Part shown: in pieces, positions 34,186 through 43,345 of the stretch | How the letters are laid out: every line of letters starts with the position of its first letter | How positions within the stretch are numbered: the first letter of the stretch is position 1 | Source: Muribaculaceae bacterium | GTDB lineage: Bacteria > Bacteroidota > Bacteroidia > Bacteroidales > Muribaculaceae | Length of the DNA: 64,000 nt | Reading direction: 5' to 3' | Assembly: GCA_017548365.1 (NCBI GenBank) | Contig: JAFZAC010000010.1 | Span: forward strand, 93,366 to 157,365 | The notes under the pieces: model-generated | The model's database searches: none | What the model was told of the DNA's origin: nothing | The model's input: the letters and a program-made list of their open reading frames with translations, nothing else | Position numbers and translations under genes: made by a program

Positions 34186-35874
34186 ATGAAACACAAACTC
34201 TTATACGGACTTCTCATGTTGGTGGGTCTTTTTACACTCAACTCGTGTAGTGATGACCCAATCGTTGAGAATCCCTCGGGCGAGACATTCATATATCGCC
34301 TGAGTATAGCTAATGGAGGATTGACGGGAACTGATGTGATTATTGGAACTATTGACGAAGAAACCAAGACCATTACGTTTGATGCTCCTGCCGAGACCGA
34401 TATTGAGGCGATTAAATTTGCCACAAAACTGTCGTTAGGTGCCCATTTGGATAAGGATACCTATGATTTCAGCCAAAGCAATACTGTTCCCGTAACAGTT
34501 GTCAATGGTGATAATACCAGTACCTATCAGGTGACTATCAATTTTGCTGATCCAAAAGACACTCCCATGATTACAGCAGTGAGGGTTAAACTTCCTGAAG
34601 GAACTGAGAAGAACGCTTATGTGAGCGAAATTGACAAGAGTATCTATATGGGTGCTGAGGAATTTGAGAGCGTGGAGATTCTTTCAATATCTTGCTTGCC
34701 CAAGCGCACAGTTACAACGCTTACTATGGCATCTAACAATGTTGTTCAGAAGAGTGATCCAGGCTCTATTTTGCTCGACTTTATGGGCATTACTAATGAG
34801 TATCGCTTACTCTTTGCTGCCATTCCTGTGTTTGGTGCCGATTTCAACAGTGGAACAGCCTACACATTCTGTAATTCTACAGGCAATCTCTTTGGCGACT
34901 TTGTTGGCGAAAATACTCGTAGCGCAGACTTCGATGGCAACAACTTGCTTATCGTTTCTCGCGAGGGAGGACTTAACGTAAGGGTTATCCCATTTAACGA
35001 GATCAAGGGTGGCAATCCTGGTGGCACCAGTTTGAGCCTTGATGGAGTTGAGATGGGTACATTCCTTGTAAGTTCAGGTAGAATTAGTCATGGACACTAT
35101 TATGTAAGCAACTTGTCTACCAGCGTAGGTGAAGATCAACCTCTCAAGCTATATTATTGGGATAACATTAACTCTAAACCTCAAGTGCTACTTGAGTTCT
35201 TGGGCGCAGCCAATGGCCCAGAAGGTGAGGTTGATTTGTCTAAATTGAGATTTGGTGATAACCTGAACGTTTGTCTCGATGAAAGCGGTAATGGTTATAT
35301 TTACTTTGTGACTCAAGATGGTACAGCGGTGCTGCGTTATAATGTAACAGGATTTACTAATCTTGAGAATCCAACATATTTAGTGCCACCTACTACATTA
35401 TCTTATTACGCTGCCATCAATCAAGTTTCTGGCAAGGATAATGAATATACCGTGACAAGTGTTCAAGCTGGCATCTACTTGACTGATGCAGACCTCAATC
35501 CTGTCACATTAATCGATCAAGACAATATACCTATACGTTGTACTGACGCAAGGATAATAATGTTTGATAGTGAACGTTACTTGATTGCTACATCAGGTCG
35601 CTGGGGTGCATGGTCTAAAGATGATCCTCAGGCTCTCTACATTTATGATCTGAGTGATGGCGCTACTACAGCTCTTGCAATGATGAACCTAGTATCAGGA
35701 GATGAACCCCCACAACCATTATTCAACTTTGTTATTGGTGGCGATAATCCTGCATCCTATGGCTCAGCTCCATCGGCAAGTACAGGCTGGGGCGTGGTTA
35801 ACGGCATGCTTCGTGTTATGACAGCAGCTCCTAAGGCAGGATTTGCAATCTTTGAATTCCCTGAAAGAGAATAA
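34186..35874 (+). CDS. Surface lipoprotein, DUF4623/DUF5018-like
   Basis: 562-residue lipoprotein with a signal ending at C21 (TLNSC); ATG 34186 was chosen over TTG 34153. Residues about 28-125 form a repeat-like beta domain seen at the N-terminus of several Bacteroidota lipoproteins (DUF5018-like). The rest looks like a beta-propeller of the DUF4623 type, rich in Gly/Asp turns. The family name is from memory of similar SusCD loci and is uncertain. As third gene behind susC/susD it is likely a surface glycan-binding accessory. A strong hairpin follows before the next gene. Confidence 0.75.
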   Translation: MKHKLLYGLLMLVGLFTLNSCSDDPIVENPSGETFIYRLSIANGGLTGTDVIIGTIDEETKTITFDAPAETDIEAIKFATKLSLGAHLDKDTYDFSQSNTVPVTVVNGDNTSTYQVTINFADPKDTPMITAVRVKLPEGTEKNAYVSEIDKSIYMGAEEFESVEILSISCLPKRTVTTLTMASNNVVQKSDPGSILLDFMGITNEYRLLFAAIPVFGADFNSGTAYTFCNSTGNLFGDFVGENTRSADFDGNNLLIVSREGGLNVRVIPFNEIKGGNPGGTSLSLDGVEMGTFLVSSGRISHGHYYVSNLSTSVGEDQPLKLYYWDNINSKPQVLLEFLGAANGPEGEVDLSKLRFGDNLNVCLDESGNGYIYFVTQDGTAVLRYNVTGFTNLENPTYLVPPTTLSYYAAINQVSGKDNEYTVTSVQAGIYLTDADLNPVTLIDQDNIPIRCTDARIIMFDSERYLIATSGRWGAWSKDDPQALYIYDLSDGATTALAMMNLVSGDEPPQPLFNFVIGGDNPASYGSAPSASTGWGVVNGMLRVMTAAPKAGFAIFEFPERE

Positions 35875-35898
35875 AAACAATCAATATTATTAACTATG

Positions 35899-35937
35899 CT
35901 TTGATGCTGGGGGAGATACCACTCCCCCACATCAAAG
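35899..35937 (+). promoter_or_regulatory. Strong intercistronic RNA hairpin
   Basis: CTTTGATG (35899-35906) and GGGGGAG (35909-35915) pair with CTCCCCC (35922-35928) and CATCAAAG (35930-35937), giving a 15-bp nearly perfect stem with a 6-base loop. It has no T run and ends 18 bases before the next start codon. It may protect or divide the transcript, or influence translation of the dockerin gene. Confidence 0.7.
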
Positions 35938-35955
35938 TTCTTAAAAAACTTAATT

Positions 35956-37533
35956 ATGAAACTTAAAACATTACTTTTCGTAGTATTGGCAAGTGTGGCC
36001 ACCATGGCAGGCGCACGAGAAGCCAATGTGTTTGCTTCAGATCTTTATTTTTATGAGGCCGACAACGGTACTGGTTCCGACTTCTTGTTTTGCTACACAC
36101 TTAATGCTCCGGCAACGAGTGTTACAATCAACATTTATCAAGGCGAGACTATTGTTAAGACCATTGAGAGCACTGGGCTTGCTAAAGGTTATAATGAACA
36201 AGCAATTAGTCTTGCTGGATTGAACGGAGAATACACTTGGAGTGTAAAAGCTACTGGTGAGGCCTGGGGCGAAGGTGAGGTAGCAACTTTGGTTATTGAC
36301 AAGAACAACACTTCTACACTAGAAGGCTACATGAGTCCACGTGGCTTAGCAATTGATCAAGACACTGAGAGCGAATTCTATGGCCGCGTTTATGTGACTG
36401 AGACTCGTAACGATGTTCGCAACGTTGGTATCTATGTATATGATGCGGCTTTCAATGATGTTACCAATCAAGGTACAACCTCCTATGCCGGAAATGTTAC
36501 TTGGGGTGCTTCTAGCGGTTGTACCCGTATTTTCCTCAACAAAGACGGCAAAATTTATCTAAGCGACTGGAGCGATGGTCATCCAGGAGTATGGCGTGCC
36601 GATTCTAAAGACCTCACTGCCGACTTTGTGTCAGTGTTTGGCGGCACATGGAATGGAGATGGCTTGAGAACCAACAGTGATGGTGTTCAGATTTCTGGCT
36701 CTATACCCAGCTGCTGGGTAGAGGGCGAAGGCGAAAACACTGTTCTTTACACCTTCGATGAAGATTATGTGAACGAGAATGGTAATCCACAAGGTCTTTA
36801 CCAATACAACATTGGCAATATCGAGCAACCATGGGAGCAAGCTCCAAGTGCTATAATTTATGATAATCCCGACAAATTGTTCCAGAATGGTAACAGTGTT
36901 ATCATTCCTCAAAACGGTGGATGGTGGATTTCTCAGACCCGTTGGAGTGACTCAGCAGGCATACCATCACTCGTGTATATCAAGAATGGTGAGGTGCTGT
37001 TTAATTCAGGTCAAGTTGATCCAACTTTGATTGCCAGCAGCTATAGTTCTGCCATTTGCCTCTTTGATGAAGGCACAAAGTTGGCAGTATCGTCAATGAA
37101 TGACATCAAGGTGTTCAATGTGACATTTGATGATGCTGGAGTTCCTTCTTTGACTCTTGACTATGACATCAATCCGTCGCTTGGTCAGAATTGCTATAGT
37201 ATCGCTGTCGACGCTGCTCATAACATGTATTGCGCTCTTGACCGCGCCAACTCATCAAGCACTGGAAACGTGGGTGTATTTGCTCTTCCAGTAGCCGAGA
37301 ACGTATGCGAGACTCCTGCCCCATCGGCACGAAAGATTTTTGTTGGTGGAAGTGCTGTACTTCTTGGCGATGTTGACGGTGACGGAACTGTAACAGCAGC
37401 TGATATTACTGCACTTTACAACTTCCTGCTCAATGGTGATTCAACGGGCATTGTTAATGGTGACCAGGATGCTGATGGTTCAATAACTGCTGGTGATATT
37501 ACACTCATTTACAACATCCTTCTTGGCAACTAA
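35956..37533 (+). CDS. Secreted propeller protein with C-terminal dockerin repeats
   Basis: 525-residue secreted protein with a signal peptide (about 1-20). An Ig-like/FlgD-like domain (about 25-115) is followed by a region of propeller-like blades (about 118-455). At the C-terminus are two dockerin type I Ca2+-binding repeats, GDVDGDGTVTAADIT and GDQDADGSITAGDIT, each followed by a short helix. Residues about 25-525 closely resemble the C-terminal half of the amidase at 38274. No catalytic motif is seen. Dockerins bind cohesins in cellulosomes; no cohesin is visible here, so the role may be calcium-dependent packing or anchoring (inference). Confidence 0.82.
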   Translation: MKLKTLLFVVLASVATMAGAREANVFASDLYFYEADNGTGSDFLFCYTLNAPATSVTINIYQGETIVKTIESTGLAKGYNEQAISLAGLNGEYTWSVKATGEAWGEGEVATLVIDKNNTSTLEGYMSPRGLAIDQDTESEFYGRVYVTETRNDVRNVGIYVYDAAFNDVTNQGTTSYAGNVTWGASSGCTRIFLNKDGKIYLSDWSDGHPGVWRADSKDLTADFVSVFGGTWNGDGLRTNSDGVQISGSIPSCWVEGEGENTVLYTFDEDYVNENGNPQGLYQYNIGNIEQPWEQAPSAIIYDNPDKLFQNGNSVIIPQNGGWWISQTRWSDSAGIPSLVYIKNGEVLFNSGQVDPTLIASSYSSAICLFDEGTKLAVSSMNDIKVFNVTFDDAGVPSLTLDYDINPSLGQNCYSIAVDAAHNMYCALDRANSSSTGNVGVFALPVAENVCETPAPSARKIFVGGSAVLLGDVDGDGTVTAADITALYNFLLNGDSTGIVNGDQDADGSITAGDITLIYNILLGN

Positions 37534-37562
37534 TATAGTTTGTTTCTCACATCAATATAATT

Positions 37563-38261
37563 ATGAGATTTAAAAGCATATTATTAACATTCTTGCTGTG
37601 CATGGGTGTTGCTGCCAGTGCACAGCAAGTTGAAGTGGGCAAGATGACACGTGTCAACACAGACACTCAAGCTTATCACCCCACTTTCACTGCCGACGGT
37701 AATAGTATTCTTACTTCTACCGAGGACTACATTGGTCTTAGTGAGACCAACCTGATAACTGGCAAAACAACAGTGCTTTCTACCGAAAAACGCGCAGGAA
37801 TGCGTGTCTCAAAGAGCATAAGTGGAATGTCGGTAAACAATAATGAGAACCTCAAGATTAACATAGTTGATGGTAACAATGTAATTACTATTGCTCCTAA
37901 TGGTGAGAATGAGCGCTACTTGTGGCCCTCACTCTCCCCCGATGGATCGAAGATTGCTTACACCGTTTCGGGTAAGGGTACCTACGTTTATGACATTACA
38001 ACTGGTACCACTACTTTTGTTGGCAAATACCGTGCTCCTCAATGGATGGGCAACGACTATGTTGTTGCTATGAACGATAGTGATGACGGATACAAGATAA
38101 CTGGTTCTACAGTGATGGTGTGTGCCGCCGACGGTTCGTTCTCACAACAAGTAACCCCTGATGACATGATTGCCATGTTCCCTAGTGCTACTTCTAGTAA
38201 GATTGCCTTCCACACTCTTGAGGGAGAGATTTATATTATGGATATTACTATCACCAAATAA
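37563..38261 (+). CDS. Secreted PD40/TolB-like propeller protein
   Basis: 232-residue protein with a signal peptide (about 1-20, ending in ASAQ). It has PD40/TolB-like repeats, including HPTFTADGNSIL (about 39-50) and WPSLSPDGSKIAYT (about 120-133). Such small propellers usually mediate binding and are not enzymes. It is only 12 bases before the amidase gene, so the two are tightly co-transcribed and may act together in the periplasm or on the surface. I cannot name the ligand. Confidence 0.8.
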   Translation: MRFKSILLTFLLCMGVAASAQQVEVGKMTRVNTDTQAYHPTFTADGNSILTSTEDYIGLSETNLITGKTTVLSTEKRAGMRVSKSISGMSVNNNENLKINIVDGNNVITIAPNGENERYLWPSLSPDGSKIAYTVSGKGTYVYDITTGTTTFVGKYRAPQWMGNDYVVAMNDSDDGYKITGSTVMVCAADGSFSQQVTPDDMIAMFPSATSSKIAFHTLEGEIYIMDITITK

Positions 38262-38273
38262 CATTGTAAAAGC

Positions 38274-40871
38274 ATGAAAAAGTTTATATTCCTTCTCACT
38301 GCCTTTGCAATGATTGCTGGCAGTAATGCATTTGCCACCGATTTGACTGGCAAGAAAATTTATGTGAATCCCGGTCATGGTGGCTATGACCCTACCAATG
38401 ACCGTAACGTCCCAACCATTCCCTTCCCTGCTGGTGACCACAATGGCTTCTATGAGTCCACGTGTAACCTCGTGAAAGGTTTGGAATTGCGCGACTTACT
38501 TGAATCGTCAGGCGCAACTGTGATGATGTCACGCACTCAGAACCGAGATGAGGATGATAAGGTACTTACCGAAATTTCGGCCGAAGCCAATGCTTTTGGC
38601 GCTGATGCCTTTGTTTCGGTACACAGTAATGCATTGGGCGCTAACTCTGGTACAAACTATCTTCTAACCCTCTACAAGGGTAATGAGAATGCCGCAGCTG
38701 GAGTGCCTTGGAAACCTGAGGACAAAGAGATGGCAACAAGGTGCTGGCCGTTCCTCTATGAGAACAACACCAGCATCTGGACAGCAGGTTCTCTCTCAAA
38801 TCCCATCGTACGTGATGACTATCACTTCTTAGGTTTCTATCTTGGTGTTATGCGCACTCTTACCGTTCCTGGTTTCTTGATTGAAGGTTCGTTCCACGAC
38901 TATGAGCCCGAGACACACCGATTGCTTAATCATGACTATGATCACATAAATGCAATCAACACCTATCGCTTCTTCCTTGACTATTATGGTGCCGATGCTC
39001 CCACAACTGGTGAGATTCTCGGCTCGGTTAAAGATAGCCAGCGCAAGATGAGTGCTCCCGAGTTCAACAACTTCGTTAAGAAGTCACACGACCAATATCA
39101 GCCGCTCAATGGTGCTACCATTACTCTTATGAATGCCAGTGGTGCTACATTGAAGACTTATACAACTGATGATTGGTACAACGGTATCTATGTGTTCCGT
39201 GACCTAGCTCCTGGTAACTATAAAGTGCGCATGGAGATGGACGGTTACATCACTCAAGAGAAAGATGTGGCTGTTGAAGCAGCCAAGACAACAAGCTTCT
39301 ATACTCTGCTCGATGATCCTACTTATGAGCCTCCCGAAACAGTGACAGCAATGCCTAACATCTATGCATCAGAACTCTCGTCAGGCGAGAATGGCGAGGG
39401 ACATTATGTGCTCTCTTTCACTCTAAATGCAGATGCCACCGATGTTCAGGTAACAGTTTATAATGATAGTGGCGATCCAATCGTAGTTGATGCTGGTGCA
39501 CTACCACGTGGACGTAACAATGTACTTGTGAAGATGGCCGATGTGATTGGTAATGCCGTTAAGTGGGAAGTTAAAGCCACCGGCGAAGCCAGCACGCTCA
39601 CCGTTCCTGCCATAAGCTGTGACCGTGAGGCTCCACAACTTAGCTTCAAGCAGGCACGCGGTATCGCTGTTGACAACAACATGGAAAGTGAATACTTCGG
39701 ACGTGTTTATATTACTGAAGGAAGTGGTGGCACAGCAGGAGACCGCGTTACTCAAAATGGTCTATATGTGCTCGATGCCAATCTCAGCGATGTAACCGGC
39801 CAAGGTAATAACAGTTATGCTGGCAACGTGGCTTGGTCTTCATCATCAAGTCCTATGCGCCCATCCGTTGGCGAAGATGGTACAATATACCTTGCTGACT
39901 GGAGTGATAGCCACTCTGGAATTTGGAAGGTTAATCCAGCTGACCTCAATGGTGAGTTCACCCCAGTCTTTGGTGGAACTCGCGATGGTGACGGTCTTTT
40001 CTGGAATGGTGACACCAAGATTGCTGGTTCAATTTCGTCGTGCTATTCAGTAGGTACTGGTGAGAACACCATCCTTTACACTGTTGATGAGGACTATCTT
40101 GGCACATATATGAATGCTGGCAGCGTACTTCCTCGAGTTGCTCTATTGCAATACAATATTGGAAATAGTGAGGAGCCATGGGCTCAAGCACCCTCTGCAG
40201 TGTTATTTGATAATCCTGTAGATGACAATAATGGTTACGCTATGCTTAGTAACGCCAACTGTGTGATTATTCCACAGAATGGCGGTGTATGGGTATCTCA
40301 ATACCGTTGGAGTGATGGTGCTGCACTTCCATCATTGTCTTACATTAAGAATAATGTGGCGCTGTTCAGGTCTGGTTCTGTTGATGCCTCTCTCGTTAGC
40401 ACTTCGCAGCGTGGCGCTCTCGCTCTTAGCTATGACGGCACAATGATTGCTGTAGGAGCTGGCGATGAAACTCGTGTATTCAATGTCACCTTCGATGGCG
40501 ATGTTCCATCAATCACTCCTCTTTACATCATCGACCATGGACTGGGTGGTGATAGTTATGGATTGGCATTTGACTATGCCAACAATATCTATCTTGCCAA
40601 CAATTCGGACGGTGTGGCTGAGTTCACTTTGCCAACTAGTGACAATAGCCGTATCACCGTTGCACCAACGTCGCAATATCTGAAAGGATCGGCTGGAGTT
40701 TATGGTGATGTTAATGGCGACGGTGTTGTTTCCTCGGTTGATGTAACTGCTATCTATAATTACCTGCTCAATGATGATACAACATTCTTGAGTACAAGTG
40801 ACGTTGATGGAGACGGTAATGTTACCGCGGTTGATATTACAATCATTTATAATATTTTACTGGGCAACTAA
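38274..40871 (+). CDS. N-acetylmuramoyl-L-alanine amidase with propeller and dockerin module
   Basis: 865-residue secreted multidomain enzyme. The signal peptide (about 1-21) is followed by an Amidase_3 domain (about 26-240) with all zinc and catalytic residues: H35 (NPGHGG), E61, H117 (SVHSN) and E204 (LIEGSFHD). This class cuts the bond between muramic acid and the stem peptide. Then come a carboxypeptidase-regulatory-like domain (about 245-345), an Ig/FlgD-like domain (about 360-455), propeller blades (about 460-800) and two dockerin repeats (about 808-865). The part from about 360 on is paralogous to the whole mature product at 35956. Amidases of this kind are normally much shorter. Confidence 0.9.
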   Translation: MKKFIFLLTAFAMIAGSNAFATDLTGKKIYVNPGHGGYDPTNDRNVPTIPFPAGDHNGFYESTCNLVKGLELRDLLESSGATVMMSRTQNRDEDDKVLTEISAEANAFGADAFVSVHSNALGANSGTNYLLTLYKGNENAAAGVPWKPEDKEMATRCWPFLYENNTSIWTAGSLSNPIVRDDYHFLGFYLGVMRTLTVPGFLIEGSFHDYEPETHRLLNHDYDHINAINTYRFFLDYYGADAPTTGEILGSVKDSQRKMSAPEFNNFVKKSHDQYQPLNGATITLMNASGATLKTYTTDDWYNGIYVFRDLAPGNYKVRMEMDGYITQEKDVAVEAAKTTSFYTLLDDPTYEPPETVTAMPNIYASELSSGENGEGHYVLSFTLNADATDVQVTVYNDSGDPIVVDAGALPRGRNNVLVKMADVIGNAVKWEVKATGEASTLTVPAISCDREAPQLSFKQARGIAVDNNMESEYFGRVYITEGSGGTAGDRVTQNGLYVLDANLSDVTGQGNNSYAGNVAWSSSSSPMRPSVGEDGTIYLADWSDSHSGIWKVNPADLNGEFTPVFGGTRDGDGLFWNGDTKIAGSISSCYSVGTGENTILYTVDEDYLGTYMNAGSVLPRVALLQYNIGNSEEPWAQAPSAVLFDNPVDDNNGYAMLSNANCVIIPQNGGVWVSQYRWSDGAALPSLSYIKNNVALFRSGSVDASLVSTSQRGALALSYDGTMIAVGAGDETRVFNVTFDGDVPSITPLYIIDHGLGGDSYGLAFDYANNIYLANNSDGVAEFTLPTSDNSRITVAPTSQYLKGSAGVYGDVNGDGVVSSVDVTAIYNYLLNDDTTFLSTSDVDGDGNVTAVDITIIYNILLGN

Positions 40872-40894
40872 AGTATATTAAACCAATACAATTA

Positions 40895-40945
40895 AAGGGG
40901 CGAGGTTCTCAATTTTAGTCACGTCGCGAGGCTTTGCCCCTTTTT
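40895..40945 (+). terminator. Hairpin with T run before the GHL10 gene
   Basis: AAAGGGGC (40895-40902) pairs with GCCCCTTT (40937-40944) over a 34-base loop and runs into five T. It may end the transcript after the amidase or act as an attenuator, since the next gene starts 20 bases later on the same strand. Confidence 0.6.
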
Positions 40946-40964
40946 AAATAGAAAAATAGAATAA

Positions 40965-42482
40965 ATGATAAAGAAAATATTATTCTTGCTGATAGCAGCT
41001 GTGGGCATGGTATCGTGTGGGGGCGATGAACCATCACCGACTCCAGGTCCAAACCCTAATCCAAATCCTGATCCTGGCACTGAAACGACACTCAAGCCTG
41101 AAGACGTAACAATGCCTCGAAAGGAGATTAGAGCAGTTTGGTTGTGTACTGTGCGTGATATTGACTGGCCTCGAAATAAGAGCAATCCCGAGGTTCAGAA
41201 GCAGGAGTTTATCGAGTATCTTGACTTGTTCAAACAGTATAATGTGAACACTGTCATCATGCAGGTGCGACCATGTGCCGACGCGTTTTACAACTCGTCG
41301 CTCGAGCCTTGGAGCCAGTATTTAACAGGCACTCAAGGTAGAGACCCTGGATGGGACGTGATGAACTTCATGATAGATGAGACCCACAAACGCGGGATGG
41401 AATTCCATGCTTGGATGAATCCTTATCGCATTTGTGAGGACTATACTAAGTTTAATCCTGCTTCCAATGCTATCAGTAGTACGCATCCTGATTGGGTGAT
41501 GCAGTATGGCAAATTGTGGATTCTTAATCCTGGATTGCCCGAAGTACGTCAGCACTTGTGCAACGTTGTTGCAGACTTGCTCGACAAGTATGATGTAGAT
41601 GGTATACATTTTGACGATTACTTCTATCCATATCCAAATGGTTCAACATTGCCCGACATGGAGGACTATAAAAAATATGGTGTTCCTGCAGGCTTTACAA
41701 GTATTGCAAACTGGCGTCGTGATAACGTAAACAAAGCCATAGAAATGGTTCATAATACTATACTTGCTCACAAGCCAGGAGCAGTGTTTTCAATTAGCCC
41801 CTTCTGTGTGTGGCGCAACAATAGTGTTGATCCTCGCGGCTCACAGACATATACTGACATCACTAACTATGACAGCCTCTATGCCGATATTCTAAAGTGG
41901 TGCGAAGAGAATTGGATAGATCTCGTGGTTCCACAGCTCTACCCTACTACTCAGAATACTAATGCCAATTTCATAACCTTGGTTAAGTGGTGGCCCGAGC
42001 ATGTGGGAACCTGTCCTCTTGCAATTGGATTGGAGCTGGACCTTTATAGTTCAAATCATAGTCAGGCGGTTTATCAAACTACCACCGAGCTTGAACAAGA
42101 GTTCTTTTATGCCCGCCGTCAAGAAAAGGTTCAAGGCACATTCCTGTTTTGTGCCAAGATTTTCAAGGAGAACAAGATTAATCTTCTTGGCAAGCTTGCC
42201 CAGATGTATCCTGAGCCTTCGGTTATTCCATTCTTTGGAAGGACGACTGTTGCTACGCCAACAGCTTTGACTCAGCTTAAGGCAGACGGAAAGAAGCTCA
42301 CATGGGAAAACAAGGGTAATGGTATGCGTTATGTTGTTTATCGAATTGATTCAAAGGAGGCTCACACTCTTGATATCGTTGATTCCAATTCATATGAGGT
42401 AACAGGTACTGGCTATTTCGCTGTTTCGGTTTTGAATGCCGATAATACCGAGAGTCAAATCGCAATAGTAAAGGTCAGCTAA
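40965..42482 (+). CDS. GHL10-type (glycosyl hydrolase-like 10) lipoprotein
   Basis: 505-residue lipoprotein with a signal ending at C18 (VSC) and a Pro/Asn-rich linker (about 23-40) with PNPNPNPDP repeats. A TIM-barrel domain of the GHL10/DUF187 (YngK-like) family spans about 48-400, with RAVWLCTVRDIDWP, the EFHAWMNPYR segment and GIHFDDYFYP, where the acidic residues are probably at the active site. The C-terminal 90 residues look like a fibronectin type III-like domain. The family is suspected to act on cell-wall glycans, but its reaction is poorly defined. Its position next to the amidase supports a shared substrate. Confidence 0.87.
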   Translation: MIKKILFLLIAAVGMVSCGGDEPSPTPGPNPNPNPDPGTETTLKPEDVTMPRKEIRAVWLCTVRDIDWPRNKSNPEVQKQEFIEYLDLFKQYNVNTVIMQVRPCADAFYNSSLEPWSQYLTGTQGRDPGWDVMNFMIDETHKRGMEFHAWMNPYRICEDYTKFNPASNAISSTHPDWVMQYGKLWILNPGLPEVRQHLCNVVADLLDKYDVDGIHFDDYFYPYPNGSTLPDMEDYKKYGVPAGFTSIANWRRDNVNKAIEMVHNTILAHKPGAVFSISPFCVWRNNSVDPRGSQTYTDITNYDSLYADILKWCEENWIDLVVPQLYPTTQNTNANFITLVKWWPEHVGTCPLAIGLELDLYSSNHSQAVYQTTTELEQEFFYARRQEKVQGTFLFCAKIFKENKINLLGKLAQMYPEPSVIPFFGRTTVATPTALTQLKADGKKLTWENKGNGMRYVVYRIDSKEAHTLDIVDSNSYEVTGTGYFAVSVLNADNTESQIAIVKVS

Positions 42483-42508
42483 CTTTATAATACGCACAAT
42501 TCCTGTAT

Positions 42509-42550
42509 AATAATAAGGCTGCCACTCTGGTGAGGGCAACCTTATTATTT
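42509..42550. terminator. Bidirectional terminator between GHL10 and sigma factor genes
   Basis: AATAATAAGG (42509-42518) plus TGCC (42520-42523) pair with GGCA (42535-42538) and CCTTATTATT (42540-42549). The stem lies between two convergent genes and is flanked by A/T on both sides. Confidence 0.8.
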
Positions 42551-42568
42551 TGCATTATGTTATAAAGA

Positions 42569-43159
42569 TTACATTGTGAGTACTATGTTGTTTTCAACTG
42601 CTAATCGTCGCATGTTTAGAATAGCATATCGCATGCGTCCGAGTGCAGTGTTGATACTGACATTTGTTCTGTCGGCAATCTCCTTGAAACTCATGTTCTT
42701 GTAATAGCGCATGAGAAGTACTTCACGCTGGTTTGCGGGTAAAGCAGTTACGAGTCGTCGCACGTCGTTATGAATTTGGTCAACGATAAGGTTGTCTTCA
42801 ACAGTTGCCTCACTTAGCTCCTTGCGATTGAGAATGTCAACTTCGGTAGAATCGCTGGATTGTAGGTTCTCGGACTTCTCTTGACGATAGAAGTCAATTA
42901 TAAGGTTGTGTGCAATGCGTGTTATCCATGCTGCAAAATGACCATTCTCGACATACCTTCCTTGCTTGATCGTCATTATCGCCTTGACAAATGTTTCCTG
43001 AAAAATATCGTTGGCAAGATCTTCATCTTTTACAGAGTGAAAGATATAATTAAAGATGCGGTTTTTGTGGCGCTCAATCAGCGCATCAAAAGCCTCATTC
43101 TTACCTTCGACATACTTTACGATGAGCTTGTCATCGCTTACGTCTGCAAATTTTGTCAT
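42569..43159 (-). CDS. RNA polymerase sigma-70 family (ECF-type) sigma factor
   Basis: 196-residue sigma factor with only regions 2 and 4. Region 2 (about 18-85) contains the -10-binding and core-binding segment with DEDLANDIFQETF. Region 4 (about 125-185) has the helix-turn-helix FKEIADRTNVSINTALGRMR. No anti-sigma gene is adjacent, unlike the SusCD-linked ECF sigma/anti-sigma pairs. It has its own full promoter about 115 bases upstream, leaving a leader of about 105 nt. Targets cannot be inferred from the sequence. Confidence 0.93.
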   Translation of the reverse strand: MTKFADVSDDKLIVKYVEGKNEAFDALIERHKNRIFNYIFHSVKDEDLANDIFQETFVKAIMTIKQGRYVENGHFAAWITRIAHNLIIDFYRQEKSENLQSSDSTEVDILNRKELSEATVEDNLIVDQIHNDVRRLVTALPANQREVLLMRYYKNMSFKEIADRTNVSINTALGRMRYAILNMRRLAVENNIVLTM

Positions 43160-43273
43160 TACTCTTATGTATTGGTTAATAAGTAATGTTCTAGTCTATA
43201 GGCGTAATGTTTTAAAAGTTATAATTATAAGTTTTTTAGGTTAAAATCTCCATCAATGGTGATGAAAACGTGA

Positions 43274-43304
43274 CAAAATTATAATATTTTTATTAACTGA
43301 CAAA
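43274..43304 (-). promoter_or_regulatory. Promoter of the sigma factor gene
   Basis: On the minus strand: TTTG (43304-43301), 19 bases, TAATTTTG (43281-43274). It is an exact consensus match lying between the sigma gene and the holin-like cluster. Confidence 0.7.
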
Positions 43305-43345
43305 ATATTTTTCAAAAAAAATACAATTATCTCCATTTAGTCACG

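Noticed and set aside
40965..42482. Assignment as a true GH10 xylanase
   Set aside because: The motifs belong to the GHL10/DUF187 family, which is distinct from GH10 despite the similar name.
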